NCBI GenBank assembly: GCA_007026445.1 | Contig: VDMD01000038.1 | Location: 124,001 to 188,000, forward strand | From: Schizophyllum amplum | Lineage: Eukaryota > Basidiomycota > Agaricomycetes > Agaricales > Schizophyllaceae | Direction: 5' to 3' | DNA length: 64,000 nt | Shown: positions 23,226 through 35,286 of the stretch, in pieces | How the letters are laid out: each line of letters starts with the position of its first letter | Numbering within the stretch: the first letter of the stretch is position 1 | The notes under the pieces: model-generated | Databases searched by the model: none | What the model was told of the DNA's origin: nothing | The model's input: the letters and a program-made list of their open reading frames with translations, nothing else | Translations under genes and position numbers: made by a program

Positions 23226-25184
23226 ATGACTAGAACAATAGAAGCATTGTTTTCAACCCTCTTCCGGATGCCATTCATGCTTGTTAGGGAAACAATGACG
23301 CGTGCACCCTTAAGTACCCGACCATCTACGTCCGCCTCATCACCACCACCCGTGGACGCCAGACCCCCGACCCCGACACCTCATATCTTCGCTCGTACCC
23401 GCCAGCACGCCTCCACGATGTTGCGGGCGTGGCCATCTGGTGAGATAACTCGACCTGCGCCTCATCTTTTGGCACTGACTGAGCGTCCAATCAGCTGAGC
23501 AATTGCGCCACAAAGTTTCACGCCGGACGTTGACGAAGAGAGCGTTTACAGCAGACGATGCGAAGACTCTCGATAGTCTCCCGTCTGAGCAGACCAGAGG
23601 TCAAGTCGACCGAGCACTGTCGTCCGTGTCCCTTGATCCCAGGCGCAGCCCCCCTAGTAAAGTTGCAGAAGCTGTACCCTCATCACCATCGTCGCCTCAA
23701 AAGGCCCAACCTCATCGCATCAAGCGAAAGCGTGCGCTTCCCTAATTCTTCGTCATACCATTTACGCTCACGCCCTCTCAGCCGTCCCGTATCACTTGCT
23801 CGATGACGAGAGTTTTACCGCGCGCACCGCACCGTCGGCGAAATTGGCAACGTCCAGCTCAAGTGCCACTCCAGACGGGGCCGTCATTCGCAGGTCCCTT
23901 GATGCAATGAAAGGAGATCCGCTTTCTATCGACGCTCCTTCCCGCAAATCTGCGGGAAATCCATCCACCACGACCCACGGTCCTCCTGCACACTCACATC
24001 AATCCGCAGGACAAGCCCTGTCGCACTATGTCACTAATTCTAGCGACGACCAGGCCCATACTGCATTTCTAGCGGCTCAAGACGCTCGTCTGCACGGCGC
24101 TGTCTCGCGGCTTTCCATGAACGAAGGAATACCACAGAGAATCGCGTTGACTGACGCCGGTCGAGTCGATCTCGTCGAAATTCCCTGGGATCAACTTCTC
24201 GTCACCGCCCTGGATGACGACAACAGCAGCGATACGCACGGCTCTGGAACCGAAGACGACGTCCATAGCAAGGTTGCCGCCCCCACGCTGCGGAGTCTCA
24301 AGCGCAAGGACCGAGTCACTTCGGCGTGGCACCGTCCCCCTTCCCGCCGTGCCACACGCCTCCCATCTATCCCCGAGTTCTCCAAAGTAGCGCCACCCCC
24401 GTGCCTCTCCGCCACCGGCTTCATCAAGGGCAGAACCCTGGTCTTTACCTTCGACACCGGCGACCTCCCGCTCCCGACCGCGCTCGACAAATTTGCGTCT
24501 TCCTTCACCGACACAATTCAAGGTATCGATCTCCTGCTCGCGTCTGGAGTTCCGTACCCACCCGACTTTCTCGCAAAGTTGACGGCCACCGCGCAAGCCG
24601 GTCTTGCGCGCTGCAGGTACGTCACCCTACGCCTGGAGGGGGCAGCCCAGCGTCAGAACTCCTGGGCATGGCCTTCCGGGAACCTGGAACGTTTGCGCCT
24701 CGAGGGCGTCGCACGCGGGGGCGCCTTCCCTCTTGCGCAACTCGTCGAGCTCGAGATCACGCCTAATCTGAAGGCGGCGAACACGGCGGCCTTCCTCAAG
24801 CACCTTCCACGACTGCGTATAATTTCTCTGTCGCTCGGGAGTCCAGGATATGCAGACTTGCAAGAGCCCACGATCCTCCTCTCTCTCGAAGAGCTGGTGT
24901 TGCGCGCGACGACGGACACGGCGATGTTCTTTGACGGCATCCGTCTGCCTGCATTGCGTAAACTTGGCGCGTACCTTCACATCGCTGCTTCGTCTGACGA
25001 TGTGCTGTTCCTTGAGGGACTCAGACTCTCTGAAATTCAGTGGGACCGACTGGAAGAAGCAAAAATCAGTGGTCCCTCTGTTGGACCGAAGACGTTTTAC
25101 CTTTTGCATCAGCTCTTATTCAGAGATGGCAACGTTGTTTTAGCGCAATGTTGTCTGCAACGACCCAGTCTCTCGGATACTTAA
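23226..25184 (+). CDS. LRR-like / F-box-like fungal protein
   Basis: Three exons with matching phases: 23226-23439, 23495-23731, 23782-25184. The N-terminal half is Pro/Ser-rich and disordered-looking. The C-terminal 250 residues resemble the irregular leucine-rich repeats of basidiomycete F-box-like proteins: YVTLRLEGAAQ, LERLRLEGVARGG, QLVELEITPNL, HLPRLRIISLSLG, SLEELVLRATTD, ALRKLGAYLHIA, GLRLSEIQWDRLEE. No clear F-box is visible at the N-terminus. Another ATG in frame at 23289 could be the start. A decayed copy of its last third lies at 26928-27570, beyond a reductase gene. Role unknown; LRR proteins of this sort are numerous and variable in Agaricomycetes. Confidence 0.6.
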
Positions 25185-25241
25185 TTAGGTACAGGGAACC
25201 TCATTCATCATGGGACAAAAAATCAGAGTGTGCGGTCGTAT

Positions 25242-25312
25242 TCGGATACGGGGAATCGAACCCCGAGCTGCCGCGTGAGAGGCGGCAATGTTGGCCGTTA
25301 CACCATATCCGA
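25242..25312 (-). tRNA. tRNA-Glu (anticodon CUC)
   Basis: On the minus strand: acceptor stem TCGGATA pairing with TATCCGA (7 bp), D-arm region with GGTGTAACGGCC, anticodon stem GCCGC/GCGGC with the 7-nt loop CTCTCAC (anticodon CTC), T-arm with GGTTCGATTCC. No intron. Confidence 0.93.
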
Positions 25313-25477
25313 TAGATAGAATGGCCAGCAAAGCCCATATGATAAAAGAACGTCTCACTCGTGCCACTCTCCAATGCATTGCCAGGTGAGCGATTGGTGA
25401 GCGACTCAGTGAGAACAATCACAGCTTCCATTGATACGAAATACATAATCCAGTTCATTCCTAACTTACCATGATGC

Positions 25478-26809
25478 TTACCAACCTCTCTGCTCGAAGT
25501 CGTCCAGCGTGTCCTTCGTCGACTGCTCGAGCGTCATGAACGTAAAGCCCAACCCCTCTGTGACCGTCCTCGTGTCGTAGTCCACATTGATTTGCATTGC
25601 GGTAGGCGGGTTCGCTGCGCCCTTCGCGAGCTTCGGGTGGTTGGGCAGGCCGTTGGGCTTGGCCTTGTGGGCGGCCTCGACTGACGATACGATAAGTCCT
25701 CCGATTGCAAACCAAAGGGTCAGAAACGGTACGCACTGTAAGCCTGCCACGTAAACGGCCCTGCGGAGGCGATGATGCGCTTCTCCGACGCGGCGTCCTT
25801 CGCGAGAGCAAGTTCGTGAACATGCCCGAGGTCGCGGACGTCGACCCAGCAGCTGACCTGCTTCGTAAGCAGCTCATCGGGCTTCCCACCGTTGTCCTCG
25901 TTGACGATGGTGTTGTACCAGTCGGCTGCGGACGTGTTCAGCGCAGCGGCCTTGTCCACCTCGTGAATGACGGGCTGCAAAGGACGTCAGTCGTCTATCG
26001 TCTCGCATATGGGGCCCACAGAACGCACCCCGAAGACGAACGGTGGGCAGATCGTGACCAGATCCCACTGGATCTTGCCCTTGTTCGCGTCGTAAAACTC
26101 CCATGCGGCCTTCTCCGCGAGGGTCTTGGATGCGCGGTACATGGCGAACGCGGTAGCGTCCTTCCCGTGCTTCTCAACCTCGTCGAGTGATGCCTGGTTC
26201 CAGTCCTTATCGGTAAAGATGGTGGGGGCATTCCGCGGCTCGACGATCGCGGCGACGGAGCTAGTGACTACGACGCGCTTGACGGATTGACTGTCAGGCG
26301 CCATTAGATGTGAGCGCAGTGGGTGGGGAAGAGGGATGCGCACCCGTTCTTCAGGATGCTTTGGAGCATGCTACGCGTGCCATTGACGGCGGGACCGATA
26401 AGCTCTAGCGAGACAGTCAGCACAACACGACCTTGCATATCGAATCATGACACGCACCTTGCGGGTCTGTCGCCTTGAGATGGAATGGCGACGCGGTGTG
26501 TTCGACCGCATCGACGCCCTTGACTGCTTCATCGAACGCGCCGTCCTGCGACCGATCAGATCAGCGCGCTTGTAGCGGCGTTTCGCGCCGCGATGACGCA
26601 CGCACCTTTGTGATATCGTCCACGATGGCGAGCTCGAACTTGTCGCCGTACGAGCGGAAGTAGTTGGTGAGGTACGCGCCCTTGGCGGGCGAGCGCACGG
26701 TGCCGCGCACCGAGTAGCCCTTCTCGAGGAGGGTGCGCACGACCCACATCGCGATGTAGCCATTCGCGCCGGAGACGAGGACTTTGGCGGGGGCGGAGAC
26801 AGCGGGCAT
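25478..26809 (-). CDS. NAD(P)-dependent epimerase/dehydratase-type reductase (copy A)
   Basis: Extended short-chain dehydrogenase of the dihydroflavonol-4-reductase / Gre2 methylglyoxal-reductase group; reduces small carbonyl compounds by family. Six exons: 26606-26809, 26458-26545, 26344-26404, 26029-26290, 25737-25974, 25478-25680. Residues about 10-20 hold the nucleotide-binding loop [23 protein letters not shown] follows, then [13 protein letters not shown], and the catalytic YxxxK as [14 protein letters not shown]. The C-terminus ([20 protein letters not shown]) is the usual end of this family. All exon boundaries coincide with copy B at 28188-29525, so the two are a recent tandem duplication. 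Confidence 0.92.
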
Positions 26810-26927
26810 TCCGGAAGGTAGGTCGTTCCAATGTTAGTGGAGAAGACGATGGAATGATAGAAGCTTGATATGTCCCACTGTCGTCGCCAAATCAGGAACT
26901 CGAGAGTTCCATACCCCCGACTCATTG

Positions 26928-27570
26928 CGAAGTTGACAGCCACCGCACAAGCCGGCCTTGCGCGCTGCAAGGACGTCAAGCCATGCCTGGAAGGGGGCTG
27001 TACAGCATCGGAATGCGTGGGCGTTGTCAGTCGGTGAGACGCAACGTCTGCGTCTTGAGGGTGTCGCACGTGGCGGGCCGGCGCTGCGCCTTCCTTCTTG
27101 CTCGACTCATCGAGCTGGAGATCACACCTCATTTGAAGAAGGCGAACGCGGCGGTCTTCCGTAAGCATCTTCCCCGGCTGCGTATACTGTACTGTCTCTG
27201 TCGCTCGGGGGGCTTGGCGTTACCGACATAGGAGAGCCTACCATTCTTCTCGCTGGTGCTGTGCTCGAGGACGGACCCGCCCATATCCTTAACGGCCTCC
27301 GCTTGCCTTCGCTGTAGAAACTAAACGCATACCTTCACATCGCTTCTGCCACCCCTGACGTTGCGCATCTTCTGAAAGGACGCGCACTCTGGGGACTCCA
27401 CTGGAGTTACTTGGAAGAAGCCAAAGTCTGCGGTCCCTCTCTTGGACCGAAGATGCTGGACCTTTTTCATCGATGGCCGCCGCTTCCTCAGGAAGTTAGG
27501 GCACCGCCATTGTAGAAAAATGTGGTCTCCAACCAATCTCCAAAGAACCGGTCTCTCGGACAGTTGGAAC
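26928..27570 (+). pseudogene. Decayed copy of the LRR-like gene's 3' third
   Basis: Aligns collinearly with 24573-25184 of the LRR-like gene: the start (AAGTTGACAGCCACCGCACA), the block for LEITPHLKKANAAVF, HLPRLRI, and TWKKPK...VPLLDRR are all recognisable. It is broken by frameshifts, small deletions and stop codons in every frame, and has no start region. It sits between the two reductase genes, showing that an LRR-plus-reductase block was duplicated before this copy decayed. Confidence 0.8.
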
Positions 27571-28187
27571 TTGAACAAAGATTTTGTATCGCATATACGC
27601 CTCACCACCACCCAATAGATTTTTGGCAGCTAAGCAGCCTGTTCTGTGCGAAAAGCTTCTTTGATCAATGTCAGCCGCGTAAAAAGCGAGGAACGAGCTG
27701 CCCTCCCGTATGCGCTGGCCCTCAAGGCTTTTTTCGCCCCTTGCTCGCCCCACCTTCCTTCTCCCCGGCTCCCTATGTTTGTGGGATGGTTCGGCAGAAT
27801 TTTACTACTAGCCAGATTGAGGAGCCTCTCGTGTCCTACACTTGGCGGCGCTCAAATGCCCGAGCGGGAAGAAAATCTGAACCAGTCACGTGACCAGTTG
27901 ACATCCGGTGCCGCTCGGGCGTTGCCGACACGGCAAGTCAAGACGCAAGACGGGCCTTCCCTCATTGCTCTTCTTCCTTCGTTACTACGGAGTACGACAT
28001 GCACTACGCTCCGCGTTAATCTGCTCGTAGAACGGGCACTCGCGCTACCGACCAAATCAACATGGGCCGACGGCCGCTCCCTGAAATCTGTCCTCGTCCG
28101 ACGGCACACCCAAAGTCTGTCCCGAGCTGCATAGCTTGCCTTGACATATAGTGTACACAGACTGCTCAGCTCCATCCTCAACCACGC
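27571..28187. other. Intergenic, no gene recognised
   Basis: Downstream flank of reductase copy B. A 162-codon ORF on the plus strand (27646-28134) has no motif or family texture and is not accepted. Confidence 0.5.
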
Positions 28188-29525
28188 TTACCAACCTCTC
28201 TTCTCGAAATCTTCCAGCGTGTCCTTCGTCGATTGCTCCATCGTCATGAACGTAAAGCCCAAGTCCTTCGTGACCGTCGTCGTGTCGTAGTCCACGTTGA
28301 CCTGTGTCGAGGTGGGCGGGTTGGCTGCGCCCTTCGCGAGCTTCGGGTGGTTGGCTATGCCGTTGGGCTTAACCTTGTGCGCGGCCTCGACTGGCATTGA
28401 TGTGATCAGCACCTCGATTCCAAAGCAAACAGCCATGAGGTGTACGCACTGAAAGCCTGCCATGTAAATGGCCCTGCGGAGCCGATGATACGCTTCTCCG
28501 ACGCCGCGTCTTTCGAGAGAGCAAGCTCGTGCACAGACCCGACGTCGCGGACGTCGACCCACGCGCTGGCCTGTTTCGTCAGCACCGCATCGGACTTCCA
28601 GCCGTTGTCCTCGTTGACAACGGTGTTGTACCAGTCGGCCGCGGACGTGTTCAGCGCAGCGGCCTTGTCGACCTCGTGGATGGCAGGCTGTAGAGGAGGT
28701 CAGCGGTCTTTCGTCCTGCAGTAGAGCACAACAAGCGCACCCCGAAGACAAACGGAGGGCAGACCGTGACAAGATCCCATTGAATCTTGCCCTTGTTCGC
28801 GTTGTAGATTTCCCATGCGGCCTTCTCCGCGAGGGTCTTGGATGCGCGGTAGATAGCAGCCGAGGTAGCGTTCTTGCCGTGTTTCTCAACCTCGTCGATC
28901 GATGCCTGGTTCCAGTCCTTGTCGGTAAACACGGTGGGGCTGCTCCGCGCCTCCAAGATGGATGCGACAGAGCTGGTGACCACGACGCGCTTCACGGATT
29001 CGCTGACAGACATGCATGATCAGAATGGGATCAAATGACCAGGGAGGGCAAGTAATGCGAACCCGTTCTTGAGGATGCTTCGGAGCATGCTGCGCGTGCC
29101 ATTGACGGCGGGAACAATAAGCTCTGGTGGGACGGTCAGCGTCTGTGGAAGCGTATAGCGGGCATGACCACGCACCTTCCGGGTCCGTCGCCTTGAAGTG
29201 GAATGGCGAAGCAGTGTGCTCAACCGCGTCGACGCCCTTCACTGCTTCATCAAACGCGCCATCCTAAGTACGACCGATCAGATCAGCGCGCTAGCTACGC
29301 GGCGCGCGATGATGCACGCACCTTCGTGATGTCGTCCACGATGGCGAGCTCGAACTTGTCGCCGTACGAGCGGAAGTAGTTGGTGAGGTACGCGCCCTTG
29401 GCGGGCGAGCGCACGGTGCCGCGCACCGAGTAGCCCTTCTCGAGGAGGGTGCGCACCACCCACATCGCGACGTAGCCATTCGCGCCGGAGACGAGGACTT
29501 TAGCGGGGGCGGAGACAGCGGGCAT
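28188..29525 (-). CDS. NAD(P)-dependent epimerase/dehydratase-type reductase (copy B)
   Basis: Tandem paralogue of copy A. Six exons: 29322-29525, 29176-29263, 29063-29123, 28741-29002, 28450-28687, 28188-28390; exon sizes equal those of copy A. Motifs kept: [50 protein letters not shown] (catalytic Tyr and Lys), and VSAWVDVRDVGS-like region near 28540. Differences from copy A are mostly scattered substitutions. Exon 3 uses a weaker donor (GTTCGC). Intact by eye; substrate unknown. Confidence 0.92.
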
Positions 29526-30550
29526 CTTCGTATGTAGGTGGTTGGAATGCAAGTTGAGGAGACGATGGAGTGATGGACGCTTTATATGTCCCACCGTCGA
29601 CGGTCGCGTCGCCAAATCAGGAAGGCATTGTCATCGGAGTTTATCGGTCATAGGAAATAAGGCGCAGCGACCTCCGGTGATGGTCGTTCGGCACGACCAC
29701 GGCGACTGTCTCGCGGCAAACTGGTTGTTGTCGGCATCCTCCATCATTCAGCAAAAGATGCGGAAGTCGACCGTCTTGCTCAGCTTTGCGATCGTGCGCG
29801 TCAAGACAGAACCTGGTCAAAGCCCGGCGTGTCGGATACATACTTGGCTGCTGTGAGTTGTGTTCGCCAGACCGGACGTTCGTAAATATCGTTGTCTTGT
29901 TCATTTTACTAGTGCGCAGTCAGTACCGCGAGTAAACTCGCGCGGCAAGGTGAGGTGATGAGAGAGGGGAGAAAGAAAAAGACAGTAAGGACTCGGCGAC
30001 TGCCGGCGCGCACGTTTTCGGACCGCGGCTAAAGCGCTACTTATGTAATCTCCTGGCTGCATCCAGCCACCATCTTCCTTAATGTTATTCAACGTCTCTG
30101 CTTTGACTGTGACTGTCCCAAGTCTTCCATCTCCGATACACCGCTGCATGCAAGTATGACGGCGCTTTGTTGGCAACGAGCTGGTCACTGTGCCTGCAAT
30201 TCTCGTTTTTACCTCAGCCTGTGTGCAGCGTGCGCCTGGAGTAACCTGTGTGGCGAATTGACTTTCAAATAACCCTCATATGAAAGATTTAAGTGTCTGG
30301 CTTCAAAAAGAAACAGCTAGAGGTCATTCTGCGGTAAGTTCATCATCTTGCTGGTCTTTTAACACGCGACTCAGCCTTTCATGCCGAATATATATCATTC
30401 TCTATACATTACTTTGATATTTCTCTTCTCCAGCCTGCTGCGCCGCGAGGGCCCCCTCCTCGCGAGTATTATTGAGCTTTTTGCCTCACAGCAGTCGGTG
30501 CCCGAATCATGAGAATGCGACCATCTTGTCGTCCATCTAACCTACACCAC
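29526..30550. other. Intergenic, no gene recognised
   Basis: Promoter side of reductase B and 3' flank of the DJ-1 gene. AT-richer near 30260-30440. No ORF, RNA gene or repeat that I can support. Confidence 0.55.
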
Positions 30551-31532
30551 CTACACCAGACCATGCACGACAGCAAACTCATCGTCCTCCTGATCCCTGG
30601 CACGCAGCTCGATGACGGCGGCGATGGCTTTCGCCACGGGCTCCCCAGCAATGTGCGTGACGAAGGCATACGCCATGTCCATGCCTATGGAATCAGGTGA
30701 GCACGCCATTCCATGACTCCTTCTCTCAACGTCTGATACCAGCTCATCCCAAAGGACAGCACGTAGCTCAACGGACCACACCTCCCATTGGAATCGCGCC
30801 CGCCAGACGAAGTCGACATGCAATCGCGTACTCACCTGCCGTCACTCCCGAACTCGTCCAGAACTTGCCGTCCTCAACCCATCGAGCGCGCGCCACCCAC
30901 TGGATCCCACGGCCTTCCGTATCCGCCTGCATCTTCTTAAACAAGAATTTGTTCCCCGTCGCGCGCTTGCCGTCCAAAGCGCCCGTCTTTGCCAAGATCC
31001 AAGACCCTGCGAGCAGTGAGAGAGCGAGATGATCAGCCACGGACACTTCAGGCCGACGGACTAGCGTCGCCTTGTCTGTAAGTACTCACCCGTGCACACG
31101 GTCAAAACGTACTTTGCCCCGGGCACCTGGCGCGTGAGGAAGTCCAGAAGCTCGGGCGGGCCGGGGTTGAAGCCTGGCAGTGCTGTGGTGAGTCTCTCAA
31201 CGCCTTGACCGTCTGCCTCACGCACCTCCGGGCACCAGCAGGATATCGAATTGCTCCGTCGCCTCTGCATACGTCTTGTCGGGTATCACGCGCGGTCCTG
31301 CCTCGCCGCTGATGCCTGGGCCCGTGGGCTCGTTTGAGGGCGCAAGGTAGGTGAGGGGGCCTAGGGTCGGGATGGAGTCGTATGTGTCCTCGAAGCCGGT
31401 CGAGTGCTCCTTCAGGATGAAAGGCTTTGCGCTGGCGGTGAGGGCGGCGAGGAACTCGACCGGGCCCTGGTAGTCGAGGGCGGTGACGAGGGGATAGAGG
31501 CATACCGCGACAGAAAGAGACGGAGTGGACAT
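30551..31532 (-). CDS. DJ-1/PfpI (ThiJ) family protein
   Basis: Class I glutamine-amidotransferase-like fold; family members include glyoxalase III-type and chaperone-like proteins. Four exons: 31226-31532, 31090-31182, 30836-31006, 30551-30684, with phases agreeing. Key segments: SVAVCLYPLVTALDYQGPVE (strand 1), QFDILLVPGGALPG, the nucleophile elbow YVLTVCTGSWILA with its Cys at the turn, WVEDGKFWTSSGVTAGMDM (typical oxidant-sensing/SSG region) and AYAFVTHIAGEPVAKAI. Length about 234 residues is normal. The family is certain; the exact reaction is not. Confidence 0.92.
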
Positions 31533-31899
31533 GGTGCAGACGAACGACGACTCGGATGCGCGGATGAGAAGATGAATTGCACGGGGTGCTGTGCGAGAGA
31601 TGAGGAAGGCGGATGGGCTTTACTTATATCGTAAGCAGACAGGCGTTTCGTCCTTGACTCGGTCCTGTGCGCAATCAGACGAACTCAGGTAGGCCCGTCT
31701 TTACCGGGGACTCTGATCAATAGAGATGTTCAGTAGGTGGCAGATGCCTATCGAACGCGCGGCAGGTGCATAGCGGACGGCCGCGCCAAACCGCGCATAT
31801 GCCCCGACGGGCAGATCGCGCATCCTGACTTACGACAGCGAGATAGACAGTTTGCAGGAGGATCCTCACTTTGTTATCGATATCTAACGAGCCCGATAG
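31533..31899. other. Intergenic, no gene recognised
   Basis: Between the DJ-1 gene start and the 3' end of the GH71 gene, both minus strand. Nothing of note. Confidence 0.5.
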
Positions 31900-34457
31900 C
31901 TACGCGTCTTCATGTCTACATGTCTGGCTACAGTGTCGTACCCACTCGCCTCTGCCACAGGCTTGAATGCTCCCCATGCCCTCCAAGGTTCGGCCGCCTC
32001 CGGGCCTCCGCCGCGCGAGAGAGCTTTGGCGACCCAACATATCTGTCCGGCCTCCATCATTCCTCTCGCGCGACTTTCTCCCTCTCGCCAGTGAGCAGAG
32101 CATAAGTACTAGAAAGCGGATGGTAGGAACCTGACAATTCTCGTAGAGGCTGAAGCGGTAACAGGTCAACGTATCATCGCCTGCACACCGATCAGCGGCT
32201 CGAGCACTGGTCAGCGGACACCGTCGTCTCCGAGTCGGTCGCGCCATTGAAGGGTGGGTGTCGTACCGACAACCCCTAAGTGGTATGAATGAACAAAACG
32301 TACCACACGACGAGAATGAGACGCGACTCACGAGCTGACCCAACCCACGCGTTATAGTTATCTGTACGAATTCGTCAGTGAAGGCCCTTCCTTCCACACC
32401 ATCCAAACGACTCACACGTTGCCGGGTTAAGCGTATAGGTATAATCCGCCGGGGTATAGTCGATGATCGTCTGGCCGGCGCGCTCCATCGTCACCGTCAT
32501 CTGGCCCGCAGACAGAGGCGCTGACAACTTGGTGATACCAGCCCCGATCGTCGTCGTGGTCGACGAGCTCCCACAGCGCAGGGTGACAGTCGCAGGAGCC
32601 GTGGAAAAGACAGCGGCCCACATGTTGTCCTGTAGTCCCCGTTGTGAGTCAACGCTCAATCTGTATACAGGAATCTCACCGTTGCCCAGTCCCAGCCAGC
32701 CGGCTTACCGACACCGTCACTCGACGCGGTAGCGGCAGCAGGATGAGGCCTGGTACTATTCAGCGAAATGCATGCCCGGTAGCGGATCCAACGCACCTCG
32801 CCCAGAAGTAGATGACATCGCTCTACGGACGCGTCAATATTCGCCGTGGTACAACGAACAGTCTCGCACTCACGGTAACCGGAGCATAGACGCCAGATTT
32901 GAACGCGTTCATGTAGTACACGCTCATATCCATCCACGCGGTATGAGGAAACCCGTTCACCCACGTCGTTCCTGTGGGCTGATCGGCGGTGTGGATGGGT
33001 CCCATGCTAAAGCCATCATCAGCAATACGGGAGCGACGGCATTTGTGGCACCCACTAATGGGACTCGCCCCAGTCGTTCCATGTTGCCATCTCGATGAAC
33101 GTGAGGCGGTCGCGCATATTGAAGAGCTGCTCCCAACGGTTATTCAGAAGCCAGTCTGCGTTCAACATATCAGTACGGACGGGGGCGAACGGTATCATGA
33201 GCCTACCGTCGCCGCGATAGTATAAGTTCTTCCACGAATAATGCGTGCTGATCGCCGGAGTCAGTGAAGTAGAGAACGGTGTCAAAACGGAGACTGACTA
33301 GAACGCCGGGCTGACAGTGGTAGAGAAGCGGGATCCGAGCTGGCTGTAGTCTGACCCGGAGCGTCAGTGTATTGGAGGATAAGGATTCGATCGAAGACGT
33401 ACAGTAATCATCATCGCTCGTCTGAGAACAGCATTGTCAGTGGCTATATGCGCGCGCCCAAGATCACGCTCACGTTCTTCTCGTAATTTCCCTCTGGCCA
33501 AGCGCAGCTCCAACTACAATCAGTCAGCTCGGGAGTGAGAATCAAAAGAGACAAATCATGCTCACCAGAGCCACGAGTCTAAACTAGGCCACTGATCGAA
33601 TTTTCCCTCCAGACCCTCGATGAACGGCATGAGGTAGCCGTTTGTCTGCGACTTGATGCTGGCCCAGCCAGAGTTGCCCACTGCGCGAGTCAGCACCACA
33701 TGGAAGGCGCGAAGGACCACTCACGGCATTCGCCCAGAAAGCTGCTGATGAACGGGGCGCCGTTGATCTTGAACTGATTGGGGTGATTCGCAAACTGGTT
33801 CACGAGGTCGACGGTGCTGTCGACAGAGCATGGGAAGGAGCTGTAGTCGAAAGAGATGAAGAGCTTGATGCTGCCGACCGCCTGCGCGGCGGCGTAGGCA
33901 TTGAAGAGTTGCTGCGGCTGCCAGCTATCGCTGCCGATGTTGAGAGCGACCGCGTCACTGCAGGCGGCGTCAGACACAATGATGTGACGGGAAATGACGA
34001 AGAAGTACGCACATGCCGTACGACTGGATGGCTGCCAAATCGCTTAGCCATGAGCTCAAGGTGTACGAGAGGCTGGCGAGAAGGTCAGCAGAAGCGCATA
34101 AGGGTTACACGTTCAATAACGTACGTGTCTGTTGAAAGGAAATAAAGTCAAATGAGTACGTGCACGGGCTTCCATAAAGGCGGTACACACTTCCGACAAT
34201 CTGCATCAAGCGCCCATCAGCGAAAGGTGATTTTCGAGAGCAAGGCGACGTACATGATGCATGAAGATATATTTTGCGCCCGCCTGCTGTTCTAGCTGGA
34301 ACTCCGCGTTCGCGATGTCGCTAGCTGAATGCAGCGAGGCGATAGGGTTGTCCGCAGGTTTGTTCCATAAAGACCGCGGTGACATGCGAGCCGATACCGA
34401 AGACGAGCATAGTAAGATCGACAGCAGAGATGTCGTGATTGTCGAAGTTGGCCGCAT
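31900..34457 (-). CDS. Secreted GH71 alpha-1,3-glucanase (mutanase) with microexons
   Basis: Hydrolyses alpha-1,3-glucan of fungal walls. ATG at 34457 opens a signal peptide (MRPTSTITTSLLSILLCSSS). At least 16 exons: 34254-34457, 34191-34200 (10 nt), 34125-34128 (4 nt), 34013-34072, 33725-33958, 33566-33680, 33474-33513, 33403-33421 (19 nt), 33299-33350, 33056-33247, 32874-33006, 32797-32822, 32680-32749, 32416-32629, then 32361 down to about 32331, and from 32180. Family motifs: KYIFMHH, then IVGNT rebuilt from the microexons, GIDAVALNIGSDSW, KLFISFDYSSFP, SPAFYTHYSWKNLYYRGD and MATWNDWGESHY near the catalytic acids. The C-terminal piece DDTLTCYRFSLYENC resembles the usual Cys-rich tail; the true stop lies between about 32130 and 31900. 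Confidence 0.88.
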
Positions 34458-34734
34458 AGTGAAATACGGATAGAAGGGTTGTATGCAGTGTGGTCTGTCT
34501 GTAGAATAGCAGAATGTGCAAGATAGGATTGGGCGTAGGGAACCAAGGGGGAAGAAACGGAAAAGATCAGGAACTGCCGTCATATATTGGCGTGTTGGGC
34601 GCCGACAGCGGAAGTGTCGAGCGCTGTCTCCCGACCGGCTCGATCGGCTTCGAACAAGCTTCAGGACAGAGTCTGACAGAGCACTCCCGACATCACCCTC
34701 ACGTGATCGCGTTTGTGACTGCACGGGAAGTCGA

Positions 34735-35010
34735 ATGCTGAAGCTTGAAGACCTGGTGCGAGACGAAGGAGAACTCAAGGACGTACGAGAGCTGATCGAG
34801 TCACGGCAAGCAATGCGTGATGAGCTCGACGAATTTTCTTTCAGCTTTCGGCATCCCCAGAGTAGTTTTTCACCTGAATCATTCTCAAGCCCCGTCGAGC
34901 AGAGATTGAGGCATGCCCAGTTCATCGAAATAGCTGCAGGGTCTCTAGCCCTTCGTAGAGATGCAACGCAGATATATGTTGTTTGCTCGAGACTGCATGG
35001 AGATGGATAA
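34735..35010 (+). CDS. Small hypothetical ORF
   Basis: ATG at 34735 opens 91 codons (MLKLEDLVRDEGELKDVREL, then a Ser/Phe-rich middle and ATQIYVVCSRLHGDG). No family recognised. It lies between the divergent GH71 promoter and the 3' end of RSA3. The antisense frame is Ser-rich and in frame with the GH71 start, so this could be chance. Confidence 0.25.
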   Translation: MLKLEDLVRDEGELKDVRELIESRQAMRDELDEFSFSFRHPQSSFSPESFSSPVEQRLRHAQFIEIAAGSLALRRDATQIYVVCSRLHGDG

Positions 35011-35286
35011 TAATGGTAGAAAACCGGAAGGAAGGCTTTTACCGTACCGCTGTATCAAGTATGATCCCCCTGAGCCTCCACTTCTCCGCAACCTGCGCGT
35101 TGTGTTGTCCAACATGCGATAAGCAAGCCGGAAGTGCTGCGGTGCGGTGAAGGTGCTGATATCCTCTGACAAGCGTCGAGGGTCATTGTCGCATGCCAAG
35201 TGGTGCGGAGGGGCAACCGATGGCCGCCAGCTCAAGGCCGATGATGAGGCGGTGAGCGAGAAGTTTCCGTGGGCGGATACAAAGCA

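Noticed and set aside
27646..28134. 162-codon plus-strand ORF
   Set aside because: No domain, no codon or splice support; likely chance ORF in intergenic DNA.
30551..34457. DJ-1 protein, GH71 and reductases as a biosynthetic cluster
   Set aside because: No core synthase and no shared pathway logic; neighbours look independent.
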